Of a DNA stretch of 64,000 nt, positions 18,294 through 25,821 are shown piece by piece. Position 1 is the first letter of the stretch, and each line of letters begins with the position of its first letter. The stretch spans positions 248,001-312,000 of the forward strand of contig NZ_JAJNCL010000004.1 of the NCBI RefSeq assembly GCF_021025955.1, read 5' to 3'. Origin of the DNA: Rhodococcus qingshengii (lineage in GTDB: Bacteria > Actinomycetota > Actinomycetes > Mycobacteriales > Mycobacteriaceae). A program made the translations under genes and the position numbers. Under the pieces are notes generated by a model. It did no database searches and was not told the origin of the DNA. It saw only the letters and a program-made list of their open reading frames with translations.

Positions 18294-19229
18294 ATGAAGC
18301 GCAGTAACTCGCGTACGAGGTACGTGCTGGGTGGTTTTGTCCTCGCTGCCATCGTGGCAACGACGACTGCTTGTGGCGGTGACGATCTTCATGACCCTGG
18401 GATGCAGCCCGACGCCGTGCACGCGGTCACCCACGCCCGCGGAACTACTGACGTACCGATGGATCCGCAGCGAGTTGTCGTGCTCGAGCCGGTTCAGCTC
18501 GACACGTCGGTAGCGCTGGGCGTGATTCCCGTGGGCACCGCGGTACTCAGCGAGACGGCCGGGGTTCCGGCGTACCTCGGTGAGAAGGCCGCGGAGATCG
18601 AGATGGTCGGCACCGTCGCGGCACCGAACCTCGAGAAGATCGTCGCACTGAGCCCGGACCTGATCATCGGAACGGAATCGCGGCACGGTGATCTGTACGA
18701 GCAGCTCGCTGCCATCGCGCCGACCGTCTACATGGCGACCCAGACCGATCCGTGGCAGGAAAACGTCCAGTTCGTCGCAGCGGCGTTGAACAAGACCGAT
18801 CAGGCAGGTGAACTGCTCGGTGACTACACGGCACGCTGCGAGGAAGTGGCGAGCAAGCACAGCACCGAGGGCAAGACCGCTCAGCTCATCCGCCCACGCG
18901 ACGACGTTCTGACGCTGTACGGACCCACGTCGTTTGCCGGAAGCACACTCGAATGCGCTGGGCTCACCATTCCCGCACGCGACTGGGAGAACTCGATCTC
19001 CGTCGACCTCTCCCCGGAATTCGTCTCCGGATCGAGCGCCGATCTCATCCTGGTCACGTCCGTGAATCCGGCCGATTCCGGCACGATGCCGAAGGCCGTG
19101 GCGGAGAACGCCGGATTCTTCCCGAACCCACATCTGGTGGACATGTCGTACTGGATCACCGGCGTCGGACCGCTCGGCGGTCTCACCGTTCTGGGCGACC
19201 TCGATCGCATTCTCGGAGCGTCGAATTAG
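18294..19229 (+). CDS. siderophore ABC transporter substrate-binding lipoprotein
   Basis: A 311-residue lipoprotein with signal peptide (MKRSNSRTRYVLGGFVLAA) and a TTAC lipobox-like end. The mature protein has VPMDPQRVVVLEPVQLDTSVALG, ALSPDLIIGTESRHGDLYEQL and a C-terminal SYWITGVGPLGG segment, typical of FhuD/FepB-like class III binding proteins. ATG 18294 has AGGAG about 10 bases upstream. It is divergent from the sucrase/ferredoxin-like gene across an IdeR box, so it should rise in iron starvation. It is the third such lipoprotein in 17 kb without a cognate permease. Confidence 0.87.
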   Translation: MKRSNSRTRYVLGGFVLAAIVATTTACGGDDLHDPGMQPDAVHAVTHARGTTDVPMDPQRVVVLEPVQLDTSVALGVIPVGTAVLSETAGVPAYLGEKAAEIEMVGTVAAPNLEKIVALSPDLIIGTESRHGDLYEQLAAIAPTVYMATQTDPWQENVQFVAAALNKTDQAGELLGDYTARCEEVASKHSTEGKTAQLIRPRDDVLTLYGPTSFAGSTLECAGLTIPARDWENSISVDLSPEFVSGSSADLILVTSVNPADSGTMPKAVAENAGFFPNPHLVDMSYWITGVGPLGGLTVLGDLDRILGASN

Positions 19230-19276
19230 CGGTGCGCGAAGTAGCAGTGCGCGAGACAGTCGCTAAGTTGGAACCT

Positions 19277-19774
19277 ATGACAACTCCAGTACAGAACATC
19301 GCGATCAACACTCTCGGTGGCGTGCCCACCTCGTTGGGTGAATACGACGGCCGTGCCGTGCTCGTGGTCAACGTCGCATCCAAGTGTGGACTGACCCCGC
19401 AGTACTCGGCTCTCGAGAAGCTGGCCAGTGAGTACGCGGATCGCGGTCTGACCGTGATCGGTATCCCGTGCAACCAGTTCATGGGCCAGGAACCGGGCAC
19501 CGCCGAAGAGATCGAGACGTTCTGCTCCACCACCTACGGCGTCACGTTCCCGCTTCTGGAGAAGATTGAGGTGAACGGCGAAAACCAGCATCCGCTGTAC
19601 GCCGAACTCACCAAGGCCGCCGACGCCGAAGGCGCTGCCGGCGACATCCAGTGGAACTTCGAGAAGTTCCTGATCGGACCGGACGGCACCGTCGTCAACC
19701 GATTCCGTCCGCGGACCGAGCCTGACGCACCCGAGGTTGTGGCCGCGATCGAAGCTGCGCTTCCCAAGAACTAG
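19277..19774 (+). CDS. glutathione peroxidase family protein (Cys type)
   Basis: A 165-residue thiol peroxidase. The catalytic Cys is in NVASKCGLTPQ, followed by GIPCNQFMGQEPGT (Gln and resolving-Cys region) and WNFEKFLIGPDG, with the tetrad residues in their usual places. Actinobacterial members use thioredoxin or mycothiol-linked donors rather than glutathione; that part is family knowledge. ATG 19277 is preceded by TAAGTT at 19264-19269, 7 bases away, so it may be leaderless; the open frame starting at 18953 overlaps the previous gene and is not credible. The last codons and stop are inside the first unit of a triple tandem repeat. Confidence 0.92.
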   Translation: MTTPVQNIAINTLGGVPTSLGEYDGRAVLVVNVASKCGLTPQYSALEKLASEYADRGLTVIGIPCNQFMGQEPGTAEEIETFCSTTYGVTFPLLEKIEVNGENQHPLYAELTKAADAEGAAGDIQWNFEKFLIGPDGTVVNRFRPRTEPDAPEVVAAIEAALPKN

Positions 19775-19821
19775 TAGCTGCGCTTCTCGAGAACTAGTAG
19801 CTGCGCTTCTCGAGAACTAGT
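19753..19821 (+). repeat. three 23-bp tandem repeats across the peroxidase stop codon
   Basis: Units at 19753-19775, 19776-19798 and 19799-19821. Units 2 and 3 are identical; unit 1 differs at two bases. Each begins AGCTGCGCTTC and ends GAACTAGT, and each carries an in-frame TAG. Unit 1 encodes the peroxidase C-terminus and its stop. Confidence 0.9.
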
Positions 19822-19836
19822 AGCTCGTTGCTGGAA

Positions 19837-19866
19837 ACTGCCGCCGGATGATCATCCGGCGGCAGT
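19837..19866. terminator. perfect 30-bp palindrome, probable terminator
   Basis: The two 15-base halves are exact reverse complements: the left half is ACTGCCGCCGGATGA and the right half TCATCCGGCGGCAGT, with no fixed loop. It follows the peroxidase gene and its repeats and precedes the DUF2334 gene. A stem-loop terminator is the simplest reading. Confidence 0.6.
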
Positions 19867-19899
19867 GTGCTGTTCACCCACAGCTGCCACTATCGGAGT

Positions 19900-20604
19900 A
19901 TGTCCGCAGAACTGATCGTGTCGGTATCCGGAATCAGAGACGAGACATGCTATCTCGCTGCCGGATTCGCTGACGAGATGGACGCTCGAGGTGTCCGTTT
20001 GTCGCTCCTGGTGGCGCCGCGACTGAAGGACAAGTATCGACTGGCCGACGACGCGGTGACGACGGCCTGGCTGCGTGAGCGTCGTGAGCACGGCGACGCC
20101 ATCGTTCTGCACGGCTACGACCAGGCAGCGACCAAGCGCCGTCGCGCCGAGTTCGCCACTCTGTCCAAGCACGAAGCAAAACTGCGACTACTCGCTGCGG
20201 ATCGAGTCCTCGAACAGGCAGGTCTTAGGACCCGGGTGTTCGCACCGCCGCGCTGGGTGGCGTCGCCCGGTGCCATGTCGGTGTTGCCGGAGACCGGCTT
20301 TCGGACGATGGCAGGCCTCGGGGCAGTGCACGATCTGACTCGTGGAACTTTGCAGCGGGGACGGGTTTTCGGTATCGGTGAAGGATTCAAGGCCGAACCG
20401 TGGTGGTGCCGTGCCTTGGTTCTCGGAGCCGGGCGCGCCGCCAAGCGTGGGGGACTGGTCAGGTTGTCGATCACCGCCAAGCAGTTGGGAAACGAGGGAC
20501 CGCGGCAGGCAGTTCTCGACGCCGTCGACCTTGCGCTCTTTCACGAAGCCACATCGCAGGTGTATCGGTGGAACTCCCCGTCACAGGAACTTGGCGCTGC
20601 CTGA
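19900..20604 (+). CDS. DUF2334 polysaccharide-deacetylase-like protein
   Basis: A 234-residue protein of the DUF2334/polysaccharide deacetylase group. The opening LIVSVSGIRDETCYLAAGF, the IVLHGYDQA segment and APPRWVASPGAMSVLPETGF fit the NodB-like barrel order. The expected DxHxxH metal site is only partly visible (Asp in GIRDE, His in VLHGYD), so activity is uncertain. ATG 19900 has GGAG close upstream; no signal peptide, so it is cytosolic. Its place between ptrB and purS matches Rv0784 in M. tuberculosis, supporting a conserved but undefined role near purine genes. Confidence 0.75.
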   Translation: MSAELIVSVSGIRDETCYLAAGFADEMDARGVRLSLLVAPRLKDKYRLADDAVTTAWLRERREHGDAIVLHGYDQAATKRRRAEFATLSKHEAKLRLLAADRVLEQAGLRTRVFAPPRWVASPGAMSVLPETGFRTMAGLGAVHDLTRGTLQRGRVFGIGEGFKAEPWWCRALVLGAGRAAKRGGLVRLSITAKQLGNEGPRQAVLDAVDLALFHEATSQVYRWNSPSQELGAA

Positions 20605-20733
20605 AATCTGCCGACGGCAACTTTTCGATAGCTGCGAGTCAGCGTCGGCCGGATCCGCTACACACGCACCGACACAGCAGGTGGGACGAGCACCGGCTGG
20701 ATCATCGACGATGTGAGTGCATGAAGGATTGAA

Positions 20734-21381
20734 TCAGGCGACCTCGACGCTCGACTCCTCGTCGAGAACTCGGAACTCGGTGCCGTCGGCAGCCATTTCC
20801 GAATAGCGACCGTAGAAAATACCGGCGGCTTCGTCGCGGATGATCGCTTGATGGATGGGAATCGCGACACGCGGCGCCACCGCGCGGAGGTAGTCGATGG
20901 CCTCGGAAATCTTGAGCCACGGCGCGGCGGCAGGAAGGGCAAGGACGTCGACCGTCTGTTCGGGAACGAAGAGGGAATCGCCTGGATGCATGAACTGCGC
21001 CGGGTTGGTCGCGTCGCCGAGGAGGAACGCGGTGTTGTCGATCATCGGTAGGTCCGGATGGATGATCGCGTGCTCTCCGCCGGTTCCGGTCACCTCGACG
21101 TTGCCGATGCTGAAATGGTCACCGGGCCGGACTCCGGTCCAGCGCCCACCGAGCTTTTCAGCCGTCTGGGGATCGCTGTAGAGCACGGCGTCGGGGTTCG
21201 CTTCGGCCAGTTCGGGCAGGCGCGCCGGGTCGGCGTGATCGGGGTGTTGATGTGTCACGAGGATGGCGTCGAGGCCGGTGATGCCTTCGAATCCGTGCGA
21301 GAAGTTGCCGGGATCGAAGAGGATCTTCGAGCCGTTCAACTCCACGAGCACACAGGAATGGCCAAAATGTGTCAGTCGCAT
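20734..21381 (-). CDS. metallo-beta-lactamase fold metal-dependent hydrolase
   Basis: A 215-residue protein starting MRLTHFGHSCVLVELNG, with the metal motif THQHPDHAD (HxHxDH), a further His in GGEHAIIHPD and the late IPIHQA histidine. This is the UlaG/YycJ-like MBL branch. ATG 21381 is the family-typical start; a frame extension to 21444 lacks support. It is convergent to the DUF2334 gene and divergent from purS, as for Rv0786c. The substrate is unknown. A 129-base gap (20605-20733) after the DUF2334 gene shows no convincing hairpin. Confidence 0.87.
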   Translation of the reverse strand: MRLTHFGHSCVLVELNGSKILFDPGNFSHGFEGITGLDAILVTHQHPDHADPARLPELAEANPDAVLYSDPQTAEKLGGRWTGVRPGDHFSIGNVEVTGTGGEHAIIHPDLPMIDNTAFLLGDATNPAQFMHPGDSLFVPEQTVDVLALPAAAPWLKISEAIDYLRAVAPRVAIPIHQAIIRDEAAGIFYGRYSEMAADGTEFRVLDEESSVEVA

Positions 21382-21546
21382 GATTTCGAGTATGCGCCGA
21401 CGCGGGAGGGCTCGCTGGCGAGTCCCACAGGTGTTGGCCGTCACGCCCCGATCACTCGATGCGAACCATCTCGGGTGCGCCCGGTAAACTGGCCATCACC
21501 CGAGCGTTTCACTCCGGGTTCGCGCACTAGTACCGAGGAGCAGCAC

Positions 21547-21786
21547 GTGGCCCGTGTCGTCGTCGAAGTCATGCCCAAGGCCGAGATTCTCGACCCCCAG
21601 GGACAGGCAATTGTCGGGGCACTGTCTCGCCTGGGCTTTGCAGGAGTATCCGATGTCCGTCAGGGCAAGCGGTTCGAGTTGGAGATCGACGGCAGTGTCG
21701 AAGACGCCGAACTCGAGAAGATCGCCGAAGGCCTGCTGGCCAACACGGTGATCGAGGATTGGACCGTCAGGCGAGTCGAGGCATGA
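21547..21786 (+). CDS. purS: phosphoribosylformylglycinamidine synthase subunit PurS
   Basis: A 79-residue subunit of the three-part FGAM synthase (PurS-PurQ-PurL) that converts FGAR to FGAM with glutamine. The sequence has the PurS pattern [18 protein letters not shown] and [14 protein letters not shown] 21547 has GAGGAG about 6 bases upstream. Its stop overlaps the purQ start (ATGA at 21783-21786), ensuring coupled synthesis. The longer open frame upstream is a shadow of the MBL gene. Confidence 0.95.
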   Translation: MARVVVEVMPKAEILDPQGQAIVGALSRLGFAGVSDVRQGKRFELEIDGSVEDAELEKIAEGLLANTVIEDWTVRRVEA

Positions 21787-22460
21787 GCGCACGTATCGGG
21801 GTTATCACGTTCCCGGGCACGCTCGACGACATCGACGCTGCTCGGGCCGTCAACCTGGCCGGCGGTGAAGCTGTCGAACTTTGGCACGGCGATGCAGACC
21901 TCAAGGGTGTCGACGCGGTCGTCGTCCCCGGTGGATTCTCCTACGGCGACTACCTTCGCTGCGGCGCAATCGCCCGGTTTGCTCCCGCGATGGGCAAGGT
22001 CGTCGAAGCAGCCAAGGGCGGCATGCCGGTCCTCGGCATCTGCAACGGTTTCCAGATCCTCTGCGAAGCCGGTCTGCTCCCCGGTGCTCTGACCCGTAAC
22101 CAGGGTCTGCACTTCATCTGCCGCGACGAGTGGTTGACGGTCGAAGCCAACAACACGGCGTGGTCCTCACGCTACGAGGCCGGCGCCCAGATCCTCATCC
22201 CGCTCAAGTCGGGTGAAGGTCGCTTCCAGGCTTCCGAAAATGTTCTCGACGAACTCGAGGGCGAAGGCCGCGTCGTCTTCCGCTACTCGGAGGAGAACCC
22301 CAACGGTTCGCAGCGTCGTATCGCCGGCATCTCCTCGGCCAACGGCCGCGTCGTCGGTTTGATGCCGCACCCCGAGCACGCCACCGAGGCTCTCACTGGC
22401 CCCAGTGACGACGGACTCGGCTTGTTCTACTCGGCACTCGACGCGATCGTTACTGCCTAA
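21783..22460 (+). CDS. purQ: phosphoribosylformylglycinamidine synthase, glutaminase subunit
   Basis: A 225-residue class I glutamine amidotransferase. The nucleophile Cys is in GICNGFQIL, and the His/Glu partners are in [10 protein letters not shown] near the C-terminus. It supplies ammonia to PurL in FGAM synthesis. [16 protein letters not shown] and [16 protein letters not shown] are further PurQ signatures. The start overlaps purS. No purL follows in the window: a strong terminator and an opposite-strand aminotransferase gene come next, so purL must lie elsewhere. Confidence 0.96.
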   Translation: MSARIGVITFPGTLDDIDAARAVNLAGGEAVELWHGDADLKGVDAVVVPGGFSYGDYLRCGAIARFAPAMGKVVEAAKGGMPVLGICNGFQILCEAGLLPGALTRNQGLHFICRDEWLTVEANNTAWSSRYEAGAQILIPLKSGEGRFQASENVLDELEGEGRVVFRYSEENPNGSQRRIAGISSANGRVVGLMPHPEHATEALTGPSDDGLGLFYSALDAIVTA

Positions 22461-22478
22461 TCGCCTGCTGACTTTCAC

Positions 22479-22516
22479 GACTGAACGCCGACCGGAAATC
22501 CGGTCGGCGTTCAGTC
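22479..22516. terminator. strong terminator after purQ
   Basis: A perfect 17-base stem (GACTGAACGCCGACCGG paired with CCGGTCGGCGTTCAGTC) with an AAAT loop, followed by GTTT, between convergent purQ and the aminotransferase gene. Confidence 0.88.
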
Positions 22517-22544
22517 GTTTGTGGAGGTGTCCCGGTGCCCGGGA

Positions 22545-23765
22545 TTACTGGCTGTAAGAACTGAGGAAGTTGCCGAGGCGCTCGAGGGCGGTCGCGAGGT
22601 CATCGGTGTTCGGCAGAGTCACCAGTCGGAAGTGATCAGGTTCGATCCAATTGAACGCGCGGCCGTGACTGACAAGAATCTTCTCCGATTCCAGTAGATC
22701 GAGAACGAACCTCTCGTCGTCGACGATGCCGAACTTGTCGACGTCGAGCTTCGGGAACAGGTACAGCGCCCCGTCGGCCTGCTGGCAACTGATCCCGTCG
22801 ATGCTGTTGAGCGTGCTGTGCGCGAGATCGCGCTGGGCCGTCAGCCGACCTTGTGGAAGCAACAGGTCCTCGATGGACTGGCGTCCGCCGAGTGCGGTCT
22901 GGATCGCGTGCTGCGCCGGCACGTTGGCACACATACGCATGTTGGCCAGCAGTTTGATGCCTTCGATGAAGCTCGACGCCCGTTCGAGTGGTCCGGTGAT
23001 GGCCAGCCATCCGGCTCGGAATCCGCAGACGCGGTAGGCCTTGGACAGTCCCGAATACGTCAGACACAGGACGTCTCGCCCGGTCATTGTCGCAAGGTTT
23101 GTCATGGATCGGCTGTCGTAGACGATCTTCTCGTAGATTTCGTCTGCGAAGAGCATCAGATCGTGTTTGCGCGCAAGGTCCACGAACCGTTGCAGCACCT
23201 CCGTCGAGTAGACGGCGCCCGTCGGATTGTTGGGATTGATGACGACAATCCCTCGGGTGCGCGGCGTGATCCGAGCTTCCAGATCGTCGAAGTCCGGTGC
23301 CCAGCCTTGGCTTTCATCGGTGAGGTAGTGGACGGGCGTGCCGCCGGCAAGTGAAACCGAAGCCGTCCACAAGGGATAGTCGGGAGCGGGAATCAGGATC
23401 TCGTCCTCTGGATTGCAGAGGGCCTGCATCGTCAGGGTGATCAATTCGGACACACCGTTTCCGAGATAGATCTCGTCGACGGTGACGTCGGTGATACCCC
23501 GCGTCTGGTAGTACTGGACCACCGCAGTGCGCGCCGAATACAGTCCGCGAGAATCGCAATATCCCTGCGCGGTAGGGAGATTGCGGATCATGGCCATCAT
23601 GATTTCGTCCGGAGCTTCGAACCCGAAGGGGGCCGGATTGCCGACGTTGAGTCGCAGGATCGTGTGTCCCTGATCCTCGAGTTCTTCGGTCTTGTCGAGA
23701 ATTCGCCCTCTGATGTCGTACCTGACATTCTCGAGCTTGCGGGCCTGATCGATGGGTGTGTTCAC
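22545..23765 (-). CDS. class I/II PLP-dependent aminotransferase (AlaA-like)
   Basis: A 406-residue cytosolic aminotransferase. The PLP Lys is in TYSGLSKAYRVCGFRAGW; other hallmarks are LNVGNPAPFGFEAPDE, NPNNPTGAVYS and FADEIYEKIVYD, and the final Arg region FRLVTLPN. The opening RKLENVRYDIRGRILDK resembles the AlaA/AspC group that makes alanine from pyruvate and glutamate. GTG 23765 is the only reasonable start (GGAGAGG about 11 bases upstream). It is divergent from a MocR-type regulator with paired operators in the 139-base gap, which may control both. Confidence 0.9.
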   Translation of the reverse strand: MNTPIDQARKLENVRYDIRGRILDKTEELEDQGHTILRLNVGNPAPFGFEAPDEIMMAMIRNLPTAQGYCDSRGLYSARTAVVQYYQTRGITDVTVDEIYLGNGVSELITLTMQALCNPEDEILIPAPDYPLWTASVSLAGGTPVHYLTDESQGWAPDFDDLEARITPRTRGIVVINPNNPTGAVYSTEVLQRFVDLARKHDLMLFADEIYEKIVYDSRSMTNLATMTGRDVLCLTYSGLSKAYRVCGFRAGWLAITGPLERASSFIEGIKLLANMRMCANVPAQHAIQTALGGRQSIEDLLLPQGRLTAQRDLAHSTLNSIDGISCQQADGALYLFPKLDVDKFGIVDDERFVLDLLESEKILVSHGRAFNWIEPDHFRLVTLPNTDDLATALERLGNFLSSYSQ

Positions 23766-23861
23766 GCGGTTACGTACCTCTCCGGTTCGGGTGGGCGAGT
23801 TGTGTTTCTGACGAGAAGGGCGCCTCAGGGTTCAGCTCTGGAAACGGGCATAAATTCGCGA

Positions 23862-23899
23862 TAGCGCTAGCCTTGAGTGGGGAGTAGCGCTACTATGAT
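23862..23899 (+). promoter_or_regulatory. paired TAGCGCTA operators in the mocR promoter
   Basis: Two copies of the palindrome TAGCGCTA at 23862-23869 and 23885-23892, 23 bases centre to centre (about two helix turns). The second, extended to GTAGCGCTAC, lies between a possible -35 (TTGAGT, 23873-23878) and -10 (TATGAT, 23894-23899). The -10 is 5 bases before the ATG at 23905, so the transcript is probably leaderless. Position fits autoregulation by the MocR dimer. Confidence 0.7.
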
Positions 23900-23904
23900 T
23901 CGAC

Positions 23905-25311
23905 ATGTCCAATGATAGCAGTTCGAGGATTGTCGCAGCTTTGCGCGAGTGGATCGCCACGGCTCCTCCAGGCGCGAAGCTTCCGTCCACTCGGTCGCTC
24001 GTCAGCACGCATGGGGCGAGTCCGGTCACTGTGCAGAAGGCGCTGCGAACACTGGTATCTCAGGGGGTTGTGGAGGCTCGTCCCGGTGTGGGGACCTTCG
24101 TACGCGCCGCCCGCGTCGTTCGACCCAATGATTACGGGTGGCAGACGGCGGCGCTCGGATCGCCGAACCATCGTCTGCAGTTGCCTATTGCGCTGCAGTC
24201 CACCTCCAACGACGTGATCGCGCTGCACTCCGGCTATCCGGCCCGAGAGCTGTTGCCGGAAGGACTGGTTCGTGCAGCCTTCACCAGGGCGACGCGAACC
24301 GACGCAGTCTTCAATCGGCCCCTCGCTGCCGGGCTTCCGGAACTGCAATCCTGGTTTGCCTCCGAATTGGGTTCCGCCACTCCCGCCGGGATCACTCCGC
24401 CGGGGCCGAACGACGTGGTTGTACTTCCTGGCAGTCAGGGTGGACTTGCGACGTCCTTCCGTGCGCTGGTGGGGGAGGGGCGTCCGTTGCTCATGGAATC
24501 GCCGACGTACTGGGGTGCGATCCTCGCTGCCGCCCAGGCCGGTGTCACGGTCATTCCGATCTCCAGTGGTGCCAACGGTCCTGATCCTGAAGAGCTTTCG
24601 CGTGCATTCGAACAGACCGGTGCCCGCGCGTTCTACGCACAACCGAGTTTCGCGAGTCCGACGGGGGCGCTGTGGTCGCCGACGTTGGCTGACAAGGTGC
24701 TCGAGACCGTCCGTCGGCACGGCGCCTTCCTGATCGAGGACAGTTCGGCGCTCGACTTCGGCATCACCGCCGATCCCAGCCCTATTGCTGCTCGAGACGA
24801 CAGCGGACACGTTGTCTACCTCCGTGCGCTGACCAAGAGTGTGTCCCCATCGGTGCGAGTTGCCGGCTTGATCGCTCGGGGACCGGCTTACGAGCGGATT
24901 CTTGCTGATACACAAGCAGATTCGATGTACGTCAGCGGAATGCTGCAGGCAGTTGCCCTCGACGTCGTTACCCAACCGGCCTGGCGAACGCACCTGCGCA
25001 GGCTTCGTCACCAACTCGAGGCCAGACGCGACCTCCTCGTGTCGAGTCTGCGCGAGCATGCGCCGGACGCTCACCTCGACGCCGTACCGCAAGGTGGACT
25101 CAACCTCTGGCTTCGGCTTCCGGACACCACGAATCTCGAACGCGTCGTGCAGGACTGCCGGTCGGCCGGCGTCATCGTCGGGGCCGGAGACGATTGGTTC
25201 CCGGCAGAACCGACCGGAAAGTTCCTGCGGCTCAACTACGCCGGTCCGAACCCGGGCGAATTCCCCGACGCCGCCCGCATTATCGGCCGAGCAATCACGC
25301 AACATATGTAG
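23905..25311 (+). CDS. MocR/GntR-type regulator with aminotransferase-like domain
   Basis: A 468-residue transcription factor. The N-terminal GntR winged helix covers about residues 5-75 (REWIATAPPGAKLPSTRSLV, then VQKALRTLVSQGVVEARPGVG). The rest is a fold-type I aminotransferase domain with LPGSQGGL, ESPTYWGAI, EDSSALDFGI and the presumed PLP Lys in LRALTKSVSPSVRVAG. MocR proteins sense PLP or amino-acid-related ligands. It is divergent from an aminotransferase gene, with two matching operators upstream. No pdxST or other usual MocR target is adjacent, so the ligand is unknown. Confidence 0.92.
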   Translation: MSNDSSSRIVAALREWIATAPPGAKLPSTRSLVSTHGASPVTVQKALRTLVSQGVVEARPGVGTFVRAARVVRPNDYGWQTAALGSPNHRLQLPIALQSTSNDVIALHSGYPARELLPEGLVRAAFTRATRTDAVFNRPLAAGLPELQSWFASELGSATPAGITPPGPNDVVVLPGSQGGLATSFRALVGEGRPLLMESPTYWGAILAAAQAGVTVIPISSGANGPDPEELSRAFEQTGARAFYAQPSFASPTGALWSPTLADKVLETVRRHGAFLIEDSSALDFGITADPSPIAARDDSGHVVYLRALTKSVSPSVRVAGLIARGPAYERILADTQADSMYVSGMLQAVALDVVTQPAWRTHLRRLRHQLEARRDLLVSSLREHAPDAHLDAVPQGGLNLWLRLPDTTNLERVVQDCRSAGVIVGAGDDWFPAEPTGKFLRLNYAGPNPGEFPDAARIIGRAITQHM

Positions 25312-25330
25312 AACTTCACCTCGCTGGTAG

Positions 25331-25359
25331 TTGACCTGAACTTTCGTTGAGGTTTTATC
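25331..25359 (+). promoter_or_regulatory. promoter of the marR-like gene
   Basis: TTGACC (25331-25336), a 17-base spacer and TTTATC (25354-25359), shortly before the start codon. This is one of the best sigma-A-like promoters visible by eye in the window. Confidence 0.55.
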
Positions 25360-25368
25360 GTCGTGTGC

Positions 25369-25815
25369 ATGAACAAACAAGCGATGCAGCCACCGGCGAA
25401 TCAGCCGATCGGATTCTGGACCGCGCGCGCAGGCGAAGCGATTCGGGCACGCACGCGCGGGGCACTCGACGCAATCGGCGTGACTCAGCCGCAATGGTGG
25501 GCCCTGCACCAACTTTCGCTGCACCCTGAAGGGATCGAGCGAGTTGTCCTCCTGCGGACGATCGGTCCGAACGAATCAACTGACGTAATCGACGACGCCG
25601 TCGACTCTGCCCTCGAACTGGGGTGGGCGTGTGAAGACGGGACTGTCCTTCGTCCTACTGATGCGGGCTCCGAGCAGTTCGATCGTGCAGCGCGGGTACA
25701 GCAGACGTTGCAGGAGGAACGGATGCAGGGAATCAGCGAAGAGGAATTTGTCACCACCATCACTGTCCTGCAGCGAACCATCAAGAACGTGGGCGGCGAC
25801 GCCTGGCACTGGTAG
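25369..25815 (+). CDS. MarR-family-like winged-helix regulator
   Basis: A 148-residue protein (150 from GTG 25363). The pattern PIGFWTARAGEAIRARTRGAL, VTQPQWWALHQL, a wing region and a long C-terminal helix fits MarR proteins, though the recognition helix is less canonical. It has a promoter just upstream and little room for a leader. The gene is convergent with a glycosyltransferase gene whose promoter carries palindromes, so it could control that gene, but its own promoter lacks the same motif. The ligand is unknown. Confidence 0.75.
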   Translation: MNKQAMQPPANQPIGFWTARAGEAIRARTRGALDAIGVTQPQWWALHQLSLHPEGIERVVLLRTIGPNESTDVIDDAVDSALELGWACEDGTVLRPTDAGSEQFDRAARVQQTLQEERMQGISEEEFVTTITVLQRTIKNVGGDAWHW

Positions 25816-25821
25816 CAGACA

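Noticed and set aside
19753..19821. CRISPR-like repeat array
   Set aside because: The 23-bp units abut without spacers and include coding sequence, so it is a simple tandem repeat; no cas genes are present.
23893..25524. 543-codon minus-strand open frame opposite the mocR gene
   Set aside because: Arg/Gly-rich nonsense with no domain; antisense to a clear GntR-aminotransferase protein.
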